Positions 37,486 through 47,557 are shown, counted from the first letter of the stretch. The stretch: DNA of 64,000 bases from Stomatohabitans albus (GCF_036336025.1 NZ_JAYKKE010000001.1:248001-312000), one strand, 5' to 3'. Notes: a model not told the origin generated them from the letters alone. A program made the numbers and translations.

Positions 37486-38841
37486 GTGTACATCATCATT
37501 GTGGGCGCCGGCGAGGTGGGTACCCATCTCGCAGAATTATTGAGTACTGAACAGCATGATGTGGCTGTCATTGACTCGATGCCTGAGCGGGTTCGCCAGA
37601 TCTCAACCCAGCTTGACGTACTGGCCATTGAAGGCACTGGGGTCTCTACCTCCGTACTCCAACGAGCGGGAATTGAGCAAGCCGACTTGCTTCTGGCGGT
37701 TACAAACGATGATGAAGTCAACATCGTTGTATCTGCTTTAGCCAAGCGTATGGGGGTGGAAAACACGGTTGTCCGTATTCACAATCGAGAATTGCGTGAA
37801 GACAATCGTGAGTTTGTCTTGAGCCTGTCACGTGCAGATCAAGTGATTGACCCAGATACATCAATCGCTGATGCGGTTGTACGGTTACTGAAATACCGAG
37901 GGGCGCTCAATGTCACCGAACTTGCGGGTGGTGAATTACTCCTCCTGGGCGCTTGGGTGACTGAAGATTCTCCGATCAAGGGGCAAACATTAAGCGAGTT
38001 GGCGAAGGCCCGTCCAGAGCAATGGAACCATCTCTTTGTTGGCCTAACCCACGACGGGCAGACATCTATTCCTCGTGGGAACGCATCCATTGAGGTGGGT
38101 GACCAGGTTCGCGTACTGTGCACGCGCAAGGCTGGGCCAGAAGTCACCCGAATGCTCGGGATGGCAACCCATAATCCCAAACATGTGTTGTTACTCGGCG
38201 GTGGGGATATCTCAGAGCTTGTTGCACAGCGTATCCAATACCGTGTGCGGAAATTATTTATCATCGAGCGCAATTTAGAACGAGCCCAATATCTCGAAGA
38301 AAACTTGCCAGCCGCTATTGTCCTTCACGGCGATATTGCAGACATTGAGTTATTGGAGGAAGCCGATATTCAACGTGCAGACAGTGTGGTCGCATTAACA
38401 GGTGAGGACGCGGCAAATATCACCGCATGTTTATATGCCAAGCAAGCAGGTGCCCAAGAAACCATTGCTGTTGTACACCGCCTCAGTTTGCTCCCAATGA
38501 TGAAACATGCCGGTATTGACGCGGCAATCAGCCCCCGTACCTCGTCAGCCGATGCCGTTTTGCAGCTTGTACACAAAGGAATAACGTCGATTTCAACCTT
38601 CTTGGACAGTGAAATTGAGTTAGTAGAACTTGAAGTCCCCGTTGACAATCCGATGGCAGGCCAACGCCTCATGGACATGCATTTACCCAAAGATGTCTTA
38701 ATCGGCGCAGTGGTCATCGATGGGAAGGTTGAAATTGCCCGCGGGATAACGACCATTCCAGCCGGTGGCCATATCATCGTGATATGTCCGCCCGAGCGGA
38801 TTGAAGATATCCGAAAAGCATTCTGCGAACCTGGAACCTGA
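37486..38841 (+). CDS. trkA: Trk potassium uptake regulator TrkA
   Basis: Cytoplasmic gating subunit, 451 residues, with two RCK halves. Each has a TrkA-N Rossmann domain (GAGEVGTHLAELL at 7-19; LLLGGGDISELVAQRI near 230) followed by a TrkA-C domain. The second glycine motif is degenerate (GGGDIS), as often seen. GTG start with AGGAGG 6 nt upstream. Its stop overlaps the trkH start (TGATG), so TrkA and TrkH are translationally coupled. Confidence 0.96.
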   Translation: MYIIIVGAGEVGTHLAELLSTEQHDVAVIDSMPERVRQISTQLDVLAIEGTGVSTSVLQRAGIEQADLLLAVTNDDEVNIVVSALAKRMGVENTVVRIHNRELREDNREFVLSLSRADQVIDPDTSIADAVVRLLKYRGALNVTELAGGELLLLGAWVTEDSPIKGQTLSELAKARPEQWNHLFVGLTHDGQTSIPRGNASIEVGDQVRVLCTRKAGPEVTRMLGMATHNPKHVLLLGGGDISELVAQRIQYRVRKLFIIERNLERAQYLEENLPAAIVLHGDIADIELLEEADIQRADSVVALTGEDAANITACLYAKQAGAQETIAVVHRLSLLPMMKHAGIDAAISPRTSSADAVLQLVHKGITSISTFLDSEIELVELEVPVDNPMAGQRLMDMHLPKDVLIGAVVIDGKVEIARGITTIPAGGHIIVICPPERIEDIRKAFCEPGT

Positions 38842-40388
38842 TGGCGTCAAAGCGAATCAGCATAGGACGTCGGTGGCGCGACCGAATCGTTATCCCCTGG
38901 TATCGGCATCCATCGACTACTGGCGTCTTACTCGCAACCAGCATGGCCCTGTGTTCGGTGGGACTGAGCATTTCAACCGTTGTTGAAGGGATCTACGATG
39001 GACCCAACACCACCCGGATGGCTTGGTGTTCCGGTGCCTATGGACTTATCAGTCTGGTGTTGTTTTTAACAACAGAAACACCTACGACAATGAAACGCCG
39101 GTCGGTGTTTATTGCAACGACAGGGATTTGGCTCTCCCTGCCCTTGATTGGCATGGTGCCATACCTCCTGACTGGTACCGTGACCGACCCCATCAATGCG
39201 TGGTTCGAATCAACAAGCGGGTTCACCGCTACAGGATCAACCATTCTGGGTGGAGACATGCTTTTAGGCGTAAGTAAGGGCATGTTATTTTGGCGCTCCA
39301 TCACCCAGTGGATAGGTGGGATTGGTGTTGTCGCGCTCTCCCTGCTTGTCTTGCCCTTCTTGGGGTCTAAGGGTATGGACCTCCTCGGTGTCGAAGCCCC
39401 CGGACCGATCAATGAACGGCTCGCACCACGCGCTCGTGAAACCGTTCAGATCATCGTGTTCGTCTATATGCTGCTCACCGGCGCATGTGCGGTGTTGTAC
39501 GTTGCGCGTGGTATCCCAACCTTCGATGCGATCAACCATGCCCTCACCACCGTGGCAACCGGTGGATTTTCAACGCGGCCAACCTCCCTACTTGAATGGA
39601 GTGACGACCCTGTCATTGTGCTAGGTGCACCCTTTTTCATGTTCGTATCTGCCTGCAACCTCAGCCTGGTGTGGGCCATTGGCCGGGGACATATTCGTGA
39701 TGTACTCCGTGATGGTGAGCTGCGGTTCTTTATCTACTGGACATTAACCGCGGTCGGGCTCGCCTGCGTCGTCAACGGATTGCAGTTGGGGTGGACTACA
39801 CAAGTATTCACCACGACCTTGTTCACTGTAGTGAGTTTTATCACCACAGGTGGACTCGATGTTGTTGATTTCTCGGCATGGCCCCCCCTCTCAACATTCA
39901 TTCTCTTTATCGTGCAATTCCCCGGAGGAATGACCGGTTCCACAGCCGGTGGTATGAAAATGATGCGTATGACCGTGATGGCACGGTATGGGCTTGCTGA
40001 GGTCAGTCAGCAAACCCGTCCCCACGAGATCATCAGTGTTCGACTCTCACGGACAAGTCCAGGGATCCCCGACAAGATCATTAAGAGTGTGCTGGGCTTT
40101 ATGGGGATGTTTATGGCTATCTGGGTGGTTAGCGTTGGCGCGATGACCGCAATCGGCGTCAGTGTTGAGACCGCGATGTCTGCCACCACATCAAGCCTGT
40201 CCAATGTTGGTCAGGCCTTAGGCGAGGTCGCCAATGGCGACTTCACCGTACTGCCTAAACCAGCGCTGATTGTTGCCCTTGTCAATATGGAAATTGGCCG
40301 TCTTGAGATTCTGCCGGTGCTCATGATGTTCTCAGCCATTCGAGATTCTCTGATGGACGCCAGCCCCTTTTCATCAAATATGCGCTAA
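38841..40388 (+). CDS. trkH: Trk potassium transporter TrkH, first paralogue
   Basis: 515 residues with the four-fold pore repeats of the TrkH/KtrB family. Filter segments visible are ESTSGFTATGST, TVATGGFSTRPTS, SFITTGGLDVVDF and SLSNVGQALGE, each with the key Gly. PGGMTGSTAGGMKMMRM lies before the last domain, a conserved intramembrane loop. Membrane protein forming the K+ channel core gated by TrkA. Followed 18 bp later by a second TrkH. Confidence 0.95.
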   Translation: MASKRISIGRRWRDRIVIPWYRHPSTTGVLLATSMALCSVGLSISTVVEGIYDGPNTTRMAWCSGAYGLISLVLFLTTETPTTMKRRSVFIATTGIWLSLPLIGMVPYLLTGTVTDPINAWFESTSGFTATGSTILGGDMLLGVSKGMLFWRSITQWIGGIGVVALSLLVLPFLGSKGMDLLGVEAPGPINERLAPRARETVQIIVFVYMLLTGACAVLYVARGIPTFDAINHALTTVATGGFSTRPTSLLEWSDDPVIVLGAPFFMFVSACNLSLVWAIGRGHIRDVLRDGELRFFIYWTLTAVGLACVVNGLQLGWTTQVFTTTLFTVVSFITTGGLDVVDFSAWPPLSTFILFIVQFPGGMTGSTAGGMKMMRMTVMARYGLAEVSQQTRPHEIISVRLSRTSPGIPDKIIKSVLGFMGMFMAIWVVSVGAMTAIGVSVETAMSATTSSLSNVGQALGEVANGDFTVLPKPALIVALVNMEIGRLEILPVLMMFSAIRDSLMDASPFSSNMR

Positions 40389-40406
40389 TCTCTGTCCCAC
40401 TCTTCT

Positions 40407-41903
40407 ATGAAACGTCGTCTCCCACTTCTTGCTGGACTCCTCATTGGATGGTCCTCAGCAGTTACCTCGACTTCACTTGCCATCGCGAGTGCCCTTGAGT
40501 TTCTCACCCATGGACCCCACGGCGTACCCCTCGTGATTTCAACGTTCATCATGGTCGCGGTAGCTGCACTAGGTATATACGGATGTGCTGCCCCTGCACA
40601 TATTCATCGCCGTCACGTCTATACCGCAGTAACCATTACCTGGATCGTTATTACGCTACTGGGTGCCATTCCCTACGTGCTTACCGGGGTGATTAGCAAC
40701 CCCCTTCAGGCATGGTTTGAATCAACGAGTGGGTTCACAACCGTTGGTTCATCAACGCTTTCTGGTGAGTATCTAGATCACATCGGCTATGGCGTTGGGT
40801 TCTGGCGGGCATCAACGCAATGGATTGGCGGTATTGGTGTCGTTGTCCTTGCGGTGATGGCCTTGCCGGTACTAGGCGTTGGTGGTCTTGAACTGGTTGG
40901 TGCAGAAGCACCGGGACCAACGACGGATAAGTTCACCCCGCGGGCCAATACAAATGCGTGGCGTCTCGCTGGGGTTTATTTAACGCTAACCGTGTGCTGC
41001 GCCTTGTTTTTGTATAGCCGTGGTTTAACCCCGTTTGAAGCCGTCACGAGTTCCTTTACGACGGTAGCAACTGGGGGGTTCTCCGTTAAGTCCACAAGCT
41101 TTGCAACCTTCAGTAATGACCCCATATTGCTGATTGGACTCACTTTCTTTATGGCGTTTGGGGCAACGGATATGGGCGTCTTTTGGCGGGCCTGGCGCGG
41201 GCAATGGCCGTCCATATGGGTGCACGGGGAACTTCGGGCCTATCTCGGTTGGATCGCAGTTGCGTGCGCCATTGTGGCTGGTGCAAACGCCTTTGCTGGA
41301 GTTGCCGACCCCATTAACTCGATCTTCACAACCGTTTCCTTCCTTACCACAACAGGGTTTGCGTCAGTGTCGTGGGATGATTGGCCAGCCATCAGCCTCT
41401 TCATATTGCTCGTTACGATGTTTACGGGCGGGATGACCGGGTCAACAACGGGCGGTCTTAAAATCCTGCGCTGTCAAATTTCATGGCAAGTCATGAAAAA
41501 TGAACTGATGCTTGAACAGCGAGAGCACCAGATTGTGGCTGTCCGCATTGGGCCTGGCCAAGCGCGTATTCCTCGTAATGTGGTGCGCAGTGTATTGGCC
41601 TTCCATATTGCCTTTATCGTGCTCTGGCTCTTTAGCGTAGTAGGAACCACGATGTATGGATTTGACCCGTGGACATCTATTGCAGCGGTCACCTGTTCAA
41701 TGAGCACCATCGGTATCACCCTGGGTGGACTCAGTCACGGTGACTGGAGTGTGTTGCCTCCAGGTGCCCAGTTCATTCACATTATTGACATGCTGGCTGG
41801 ACGCCTTGAAATCCTCCCGATGGCCGTAACAATCCGAACCCTTGCTGAGTGGATTCGTTATCGATCAATGGGTTGGAATACGAGCTACTTTGCCGATGCC
41901 TAA
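40407..41903 (+). CDS. trkH: Trk potassium transporter TrkH, second paralogue
   Basis: 498 residues, clearly homologous to the preceding gene but well diverged. Filter segments ESTSGFTTVGSS, TVATGGFSVKSTS, SFLTTTGFASVSW and SMSTIGITLGG retain the Gly residues, so it should conduct. The third filter has TTTGF where the first paralogue has TTGGL, a change that may alter affinity or Na+/K+ choice. It shares the TrkA encoded upstream. Convergent with nth, 40 bp apart. Confidence 0.94.
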   Translation: MKRRLPLLAGLLIGWSSAVTSTSLAIASALEFLTHGPHGVPLVISTFIMVAVAALGIYGCAAPAHIHRRHVYTAVTITWIVITLLGAIPYVLTGVISNPLQAWFESTSGFTTVGSSTLSGEYLDHIGYGVGFWRASTQWIGGIGVVVLAVMALPVLGVGGLELVGAEAPGPTTDKFTPRANTNAWRLAGVYLTLTVCCALFLYSRGLTPFEAVTSSFTTVATGGFSVKSTSFATFSNDPILLIGLTFFMAFGATDMGVFWRAWRGQWPSIWVHGELRAYLGWIAVACAIVAGANAFAGVADPINSIFTTVSFLTTTGFASVSWDDWPAISLFILLVTMFTGGMTGSTTGGLKILRCQISWQVMKNELMLEQREHQIVAVRIGPGQARIPRNVVRSVLAFHIAFIVLWLFSVVGTTMYGFDPWTSIAAVTCSMSTIGITLGGLSHGDWSVLPPGAQFIHIIDMLAGRLEILPMAVTIRTLAEWIRYRSMGWNTSYFADA

Positions 41904-41943
41904 GCCGATAGCGATGACAACTCCTCGGGTTTGGGCGTCATAC

Positions 41944-42693
41944 CTACTCCCCCATACCGCGAGCCTGCCGTGCTTTATCTGTTCGACCCGCAGCCAAACT
42001 TGATGGGCAAAGCGTTTCAACGGGGCATCGGTAACAAGCAGGTTTCAGGGCATCACAGCAACGCCGACCATGCAAAATCGTTACTAATGAGGCATTTGAC
42101 CACTGGTCTCGCGGATACATGCGTTTGAGGTCTTGTTCGATTTTCACGGCATCACTATGCCGGGTATAGCCCAAGCGTTTACTCAATCGAATGACGTGGG
42201 TATCAACCGCAATTCCTGCGTCTGGGTCAGTAGCCATAGCCTCAGGGAAGGCACCCGATTGGACTACATTGGCTGTTTTTCTCGCAACCCCTGGCAACGT
42301 AATCAGCTCAGCAATCGTTTGCGGGACGTCACCGTCAAAGCGTTCGAGAATCCCTGCGCACAGACCACGAATACTCTTGGCTTTTTGCCGGTAGAACCCC
42401 GAGGACTTAATGTCTTGTTCTAATTCCTCTTGGGGAACAGCTAGGTAGTCTTCCGGCTCGTGGTATTTCTGAAAGAGTGACGCCGTGATCTTGTTAACCA
42501 TCACATCAGTTGACTGAGCACTGAGTACGGTGGCAATCAATAACTCCAGCGGGGTTGTCCAGTTCAATTCAATAACCCCGTCACCATACGTTTCAACAAG
42601 GCGTTGATGAATAATCGGTAGCCGTAGGGTTTTACCACTATCACGATCAATCGGTCGTCCAGATGGCCCAGTCAAAACAGGCGGTGCGGTCAT
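41944..42693 (-). CDS. nth: Endonuclease III
   Basis: DNA glycosylase/AP lyase for oxidised pyrimidines. The helix-hairpin-helix LPGVARKTANVV carries the catalytic Lys, and VDTHVIRLSKRLG the catalytic Asp. A C-terminal 4Fe-4S motif C-x6-C-x2-C-x5-C (CDALKPACYRCPVETLC) is intact. 249 residues is normal for actinobacteria. It overlaps the histidine kinase stop by 4 bp, so it leads the unit nth... no, the kinase precedes it in transcription order. Confidence 0.95.
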   Translation of the reverse strand: MTAPPVLTGPSGRPIDRDSGKTLRLPIIHQRLVETYGDGVIELNWTTPLELLIATVLSAQSTDVMVNKITASLFQKYHEPEDYLAVPQEELEQDIKSSGFYRQKAKSIRGLCAGILERFDGDVPQTIAELITLPGVARKTANVVQSGAFPEAMATDPDAGIAVDTHVIRLSKRLGYTRHSDAVKIEQDLKRMYPRDQWSNASLVTILHGRRCCDALKPACYRCPVETLCPSSLAAGRTDKARQARGMGE

Positions 42694-43706
42694 ACATCAT
42701 TCCCTTCTACGGGGATATGCACACTAAACCTGGTCCCCTGCCCCAGCGCTGATTCCACGGTAATCGTTCCACCCATCTGTTCAACGGCGTGACGGACAAT
42801 GCTCAGCCCTAATCCGGTTCCTCCTGCTTCACGACTTCGTGCCTGGTCAACGCGATAAAAACGTTCAAAGATACGATCTAGATGTTCCTCGGCAATCCCT
42901 AGCCCTGTGTCACGTACCACGATTTCGATGCGGGTCGGCTGACGGCACGCTGTAATCACAACTTCCCCGCCAGGCTTATTGTATTTCACGGCATTTGTCA
43001 GCAAATTGCTCACAATGGTCTTCATATTCTCGCGGCTGCCTACGACGATGATTGGATCAGGAATATCCGCACGAACCGTCACGTGCAAACTCTCTGCTAG
43101 TGTTCCGATGCGGGCTACTTGGTCTAGGCAGATAAACCGCAGATCAAACCCCTCACCTTCGCGACGTTCCCCTTCCTCTATTCGGTTGAGGTCAAGGAGT
43201 TCACGAACAAGCTGAGATAACCGAACCGCTTCCTTTCGAATGCGGTGGACCATCTGTTTGGCACGAACAGGGTCACGTTCCATCGCAAGTTCTAGGCTTT
43301 CGGCCAACGCCAAGATGCCAGTAACCGGCGTTTTTAATTCATGGCTGGCATTTGCCACAAAGTCACGGCGCATAGCCTGGACACGTTCAACACTTGTAAT
43401 ATCCGTCGCCACGAGTGTTACAACGGCCTTACCTGGCACTTGGCTTGTAGCACATTGGACCACGCTATCGTGCACCTCCACGGTTACTTCTTGGAGCGTG
43501 CCTGTGGTTGTGGTTGTTTCAAGCGCATGAACCAATGCGGCATTGCCAAGCGCAGCGACAGGATTATCGGGATCCCAGCGGTCAAGTGAAAAGAGGCGCC
43601 GAGCCGCTTGGTTTGCATACACCAGGGAACCGTGGTCAAACTCAATAACCGCTGTCGGAATCGTATCTAAGATGGACCCCAGGCTAGGCACATTCGCGCT
43701 GTTCAT
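42690..43706 (-). CDS. Soluble PAS-type sensor histidine kinase (SenX3/PhoR-like)
   Basis: 338 residues. A PAS-like domain (about 10-110) leads to the dimerisation domain with the phospho-accepting His in NASHELKTPVTGI (about 120-132). The ATPase domain has N box NLLTNAVKYNKPGG, G1 VVRDTGLGIAEEHL, F box FERFYRV and G2 GGTGLGLSIVRHAV. There is no membrane segment, and an in-frame stop 9 bp upstream of the ATG rules out an N-terminal extension. Usual SenX3/PhoR kinases are membrane-anchored, so this one is unusual. Paired with the response regulator 26 bp upstream. Phosphate sensing is inferred from phoU. Confidence 0.92.
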   Translation of the reverse strand: MNSANVPSLGSILDTIPTAVIEFDHGSLVYANQAARRLFSLDRWDPDNPVAALGNAALVHALETTTTTGTLQEVTVEVHDSVVQCATSQVPGKAVVTLVATDITSVERVQAMRRDFVANASHELKTPVTGILALAESLELAMERDPVRAKQMVHRIRKEAVRLSQLVRELLDLNRIEEGERREGEGFDLRFICLDQVARIGTLAESLHVTVRADIPDPIIVVGSRENMKTIVSNLLTNAVKYNKPGGEVVITACRQPTRIEIVVRDTGLGIAEEHLDRIFERFYRVDQARSREAGGTGLGLSIVRHAVEQMGGTITVESALGQGTRFSVHIPVEGNDV

Positions 43707-43732
43707 TGCCTCCCCCTACCCGATATAGATCG

Positions 43733-44473
43733 TTAGTCGATGAACTTATAACCAACACCACGAATCGTTTGAATGAGCTCTGGCTGTTTGGGGTCCCGTT
43801 CTATACGCGCACGAATCCGTTTGATATGGACGTCGAGGGTTTTGGTGTCCCCGACATAATCTGCCCCCCAAATATGTTCAATAATCATGTCCCGTCCCAG
43901 GACATGCCCGGCATGACGGACCAATAATTCCAATAGGGCAAATTCCTTCGGACGCAGGTCTACCGATTTGCCACGCACCTGCACCTCATGGCGTTGTGTA
44001 TCAATGTGCACATTATGCATAGACAGACTTACCGCAGAGTCTTCGTGCCCTTGGTCCCCTACCCGACGAAGAACAGCACGTACCCGTGCAATCAGTTCCC
44101 GCATTGAAAATGGTTTCGTTATGTAATCGTCCGCGCCAATCTCAAGCCCTACAACCTTGTCAATCTCTGAGTCTTTTGCACTGAGCATGATGACTGGAAC
44201 GGTTGACTGTGCACGGATCATCCGGCAAATATCGGTACCTGAACGACCGGGGAGCATCACATCAAGAATAACTAAATCCGGCCTATCCTGTTCAAAGGCA
44301 GCCCAGCCAGACACACCATCAAAGGTTGTAACAACGTCAAACCCTTCGGCTTCTAGCCCGAACGCCAATGCTTCATTAATGGCGGCTTCGTCCTCAACGA
44401 TGAGGATGCGTTGAGTGGGGTCCTGACCTGGCAAACCACCTCCTGGATGAAGGCGATGCGCACTGCCTGCCAT
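43733..44473 (-). CDS. OmpR-family response regulator (RegX3/PhoB-like)
   Basis: Receiver domain (about 22-135) with acidic pair VEDEA, phospho-acceptor Asp in LVILDVMLPG, Thr/Ser in MLSAKD and Lys in ITKPF. A winged-helix DNA-binding domain follows (about 150-246; RPKEFALLELLVRHAGHVLGRDMII and the terminal TIRGVGYKF). It lies 8 bp after phoU and before its kinase, the arrangement of phosphate-control loci in actinobacteria. The first 20 residues are not conserved, so a later start is possible. Confidence 0.93.
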   Translation of the reverse strand: MAGSAHRLHPGGGLPGQDPTQRILIVEDEAAINEALAFGLEAEGFDVVTTFDGVSGWAAFEQDRPDLVILDVMLPGRSGTDICRMIRAQSTVPVIMLSAKDSEIDKVVGLEIGADDYITKPFSMRELIARVRAVLRRVGDQGHEDSAVSLSMHNVHIDTQRHEVQVRGKSVDLRPKEFALLELLVRHAGHVLGRDMIIEHIWGADYVGDTKTLDVHIKRIRARIERDPKQPELIQTIRGVGYKFID

Positions 44474-44481
44474 TGCTCTCG

Positions 44482-45285
44482 TTATCCCTGTTCATGACCA
44501 GAAGATGGTGTGTCCTCTGGTGGTTGTTGGGATGATGTTTCGTCGGATACCGGCCTTCCTGGTCCAGCATTACCAAGTCCACGACCTTCAGCATGACGGC
44601 CAGTAACGACATAGGCGACCTGCTTTGCCAGGTCAACGCCATGGTCACCGATGCGCTCGTAATAGCGCGCAATAAGGGCAAGACTCACACTTTCTTCAAC
44701 GCTTTGAGAGCCGGTATACAGCTCAGTAAGTAACACCTTGTGTAAGAGGTCTACCTGGTCATCACGGTCTTCAAGATTCTCAGCGGCGTTGGCATCACGT
44801 TCTTCCCACGCTTTAATACCCCCGAGATAAATCTGCTGCGAGACTTCAGCCAACTGGGCAATCGTTTCACGAAGCTTTTCAGACATGGATGGGGGATGGA
44901 CCCAGGCCAACGACTCACCAACGTGGCGTAAGAGGGCCCATGACCGTTCAAGACTTGACGTTACCCGCAACGTGGCGACCACACGACGGAGATCTCCAGC
45001 TACTGGCGCCTGTAAGGCTAGCAATCTGATAATGGCATCTTCAAGATTGGCACACTCGGCACTCACTGTGGCGTCAAAGCCGCAGAGTTCATCTGCGGCG
45101 GGAGCGTCACCGTCTAAGAATGCTTCTGTCATGGGGTGCACGAGGTTGCCTATCTGTGAGCCGATGGTCACCACGGCTTCTTCGGCAGCGCGCAACTCCA
45201 TTTCAAAGCCACGGCGGTGCCGTGTTGGGCGGTTTTGATGCAAGAGCAACATACGCTTTACGGGATTTGGTTCTAAGCTGCTCAC
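44482..45285 (-). CDS. phoU: PhoU-type phosphate signalling protein
   Basis: About 267 residues. Two PhoU helical bundles carry the family motif LxxVAxDLRR-like VAGDLRRVVATLRVTSSLER and its second-half counterpart YERIGDHGVDLAKQVAYVVTG, which bind metal clusters. The frame runs to 45351, but GTG 45285 has a clear AAAGGA 6 nt upstream and is preferred. A long Pro/Ser/Gly tail ends the protein. PhoU links Pst transport to the kinase/regulator encoded next; no pst genes lie in this window. Divergent from ppk. Confidence 0.92.
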   Translation of the reverse strand: MSSLEPNPVKRMLLLHQNRPTRHRRGFEMELRAAEEAVVTIGSQIGNLVHPMTEAFLDGDAPAADELCGFDATVSAECANLEDAIIRLLALQAPVAGDLRRVVATLRVTSSLERSWALLRHVGESLAWVHPPSMSEKLRETIAQLAEVSQQIYLGGIKAWEERDANAAENLEDRDDQVDLLHKVLLTELYTGSQSVEESVSLALIARYYERIGDHGVDLAKQVAYVVTGRHAEGRGLGNAGPGRPVSDETSSQQPPEDTPSSGHEQG

Positions 45286-45472
45286 ATCAGGTCCTTTCAT
45301 CCGGATGGGAACGAGGGTGAAGGCAACCGGCCTCACATCCATATTCACCATATCCGAGGGGCATTCAGGGGTACAGGTACGCTCATGTACGAGAAATACT
45401 GCATGTTCTGCTCAAAATACTACTGGTCGACATACCCTATCCCTTCGAAGATATACGCAAGATCGGAAGGTT

Positions 45473-47539
45473 ATGATCAACCCACTCGCTCCATTTCCAG
45501 GAGCACCAACCGATGCCCGCTACGGGGACCGTGAATTCTCGCAGCTCAGTTTTAATGCGCGTTTACTGTGTAATGCCCTTGATGAACGTGAACCCCTACT
45601 AGAGCGGGTGAAATACCTCGCTATTTTTGCGAGCAATACAGATGAGTGGGTCCAAAAACGCCTTGAACGGTTGGCTACTAGCCCGGACCATGTCACCGAC
45701 ACGCCCAAGTGGATGCGCCATGATCGCCACTTGAGCATTATCCATCATTTGCTCCAGCAAAATGCGACCGATTTAGCCAATATTTTTCACACTATTTTGA
45801 TTCCGCGTTTACGTGATGAAGGAATCATCATTTCCAATTATGGAGATTTAACTGCAGAGCAACGCGCCGAAATTAAACAAGTTTTCGGTGACACGATGTT
45901 CCCCTTGCTCACCCCTTTGGCTATTGACCCTGGTCGGCCATTCCCGCACATCAGCACCCTGAGCACCAATATTGCCATTGAGGTTGAGCCAACCCCAGGG
46001 CAACGAGCCCGAGCACGGTTGAAAGTACCGGGTAATTTGCCTCGGTTTGTGGCGGTGAAACCAACAAACCCGGATATAACTGCCGTCTTCGTGCCTATTG
46101 AACAGGTCATTATTGCCCACCTGAACTTGCTCTTTCCCAATGTGCCAGTGTTACGCACCGCAGTCTTTCGGGTTACCCGTCATGCCCTGGGTGAATTTGA
46201 TGAGGGGAGGTCAACAGACCTCCTTGAAACGATTGAGAGTGGCATCTTGCAACGGCGATTTGGTCGAGTCGTCCGAATCGAAATTGAAGATAATCCCGAA
46301 GACGAAGCCATGCTTGCTCCATTCTTTGATGACCTTGGTGGTGATGAACACACCGTCATTCGGGTACCGGGGTTACTTGACCTGAGTGGATTATGGCAAA
46401 TCGTTGGACTCCGCCGTCAAGATCTCAAACATCCTGACTGGACACCGATACGTTCCCGGGCTATTGGTGGACGTGAAGAAATGTGGTCACGCATGCGCGC
46501 CGGCGACGTGCTGGTGCACCATCCCTATGAGGACTTTGACTCATCGACACTCCAGTTCATCGAACAGGCTGCGCGTGACCCGAAGGTTGTGGCGATCAAA
46601 CTAACGATCTATCGCACTACGGCTAAGAATAGTCCGATCGTCAATGCGCTTATTGATGCGGCTGAGGCTGGCAAACAGGTTGTGGCACTGGTGGAGCTGA
46701 AGGCTCGGTTTGATGAAGAGGCAAATATTCGTCGTGCCAGGGACCTGGAATCAGCTGGTGTGCACGTGGTCTATGGGTTAATTGGCCTCAAGACGCATAC
46801 GAAGACGACCCTTGTTGTGCGTGAAGAAAAAGGCATCTTGCGCCGTTATGTGCATATTGGCACAGGGAATTACAACCCCTCAACGGCGGGCATCTATGAG
46901 GACCTCGGTATTTTCACGACACGTCCTGACGTGTGCAGCGACCTTTCCCAGCTATTCAATAAATTAACCGGCTATGTGGCAGAAGATACCTATAAAGCCC
47001 TGCTTGTTGCGCCAAACCGTATGCGCGATGAGATCGTGGAACGCATCCGTGCCCAAGCAAGTCTGGGTACCAGTGGCCACATCATCATGAAGTGCAACAA
47101 CTTCGTTGATACCCAGCTCATCAATGAACTCTATGCCGCTAGCCAACAAGGGGTGACCGTACAACTCATCGTACGCACAATGTGTGCAATATTGCCTGGC
47201 CGACCTGGCCTGAGCGACAACATTACGGTGCGGTCCATTATTGGACGGTTCTTGGAGCACAGCCGCATCTTCCGGTTTGGTACCCCAGAGACGGGTATGG
47301 AATATCTCATGGGGTCTGCCGATATGATGACCCGCAACTTGGATCGCCGAGTTGAGGCAATTATCCCTGTAGTTGATGCGGTAAATCGTGCCCGTTTACA
47401 AGAAATCCTTGATGTGGTGCTCCAGCCAGACGTCAAAGCCTGGACGATGGATCCCGACGGATTGTGGCGTGCTCCTACCCCGGATATGACCGAAGATGCC
47501 CATGAAATCTTCCAGCGCCTCGCGTTAGCGCGCGCCTAG
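45473..47539 (+). CDS. ppk: Polyphosphate kinase
   Basis: Ppk1 polymerises ATP gamma-phosphate to polyphosphate. The N-terminal REFSQLSFNARLLCNALDE, the middle HHPYEDFDSSTLQFIEQAA, and the phospholipase-D-like active site YVHIGTGNYNPSTAGIYEDLGIFT, with the phosphorylated His, are intact. GLKTHTKTTLVVREE is the second conserved block. The frame starts at 45305, but ATG 45473 with GGAAGG just upstream gives the normal 688 residues. Divergent from phoU, so phosphate control of both is plausible; I saw no convincing Pho box in the 187-bp gap. Confidence 0.95.
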   Translation: MINPLAPFPGAPTDARYGDREFSQLSFNARLLCNALDEREPLLERVKYLAIFASNTDEWVQKRLERLATSPDHVTDTPKWMRHDRHLSIIHHLLQQNATDLANIFHTILIPRLRDEGIIISNYGDLTAEQRAEIKQVFGDTMFPLLTPLAIDPGRPFPHISTLSTNIAIEVEPTPGQRARARLKVPGNLPRFVAVKPTNPDITAVFVPIEQVIIAHLNLLFPNVPVLRTAVFRVTRHALGEFDEGRSTDLLETIESGILQRRFGRVVRIEIEDNPEDEAMLAPFFDDLGGDEHTVIRVPGLLDLSGLWQIVGLRRQDLKHPDWTPIRSRAIGGREEMWSRMRAGDVLVHHPYEDFDSSTLQFIEQAARDPKVVAIKLTIYRTTAKNSPIVNALIDAAEAGKQVVALVELKARFDEEANIRRARDLESAGVHVVYGLIGLKTHTKTTLVVREEKGILRRYVHIGTGNYNPSTAGIYEDLGIFTTRPDVCSDLSQLFNKLTGYVAEDTYKALLVAPNRMRDEIVERIRAQASLGTSGHIIMKCNNFVDTQLINELYAASQQGVTVQLIVRTMCAILPGRPGLSDNITVRSIIGRFLEHSRIFRFGTPETGMEYLMGSADMMTRNLDRRVEAIIPVVDAVNRARLQEILDVVLQPDVKAWTMDPDGLWRAPTPDMTEDAHEIFQRLALARA

Positions 47540-47557
47540 GACAAATCCTTTACCGTC

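Noticed and set aside
45286-45472. Pho box between phoU and ppk
   Set aside because: I looked for GTTCACC-type direct repeats at 11-bp spacing; TATTCACC and CATTCAGG occur but neither spacing nor sequence is convincing.
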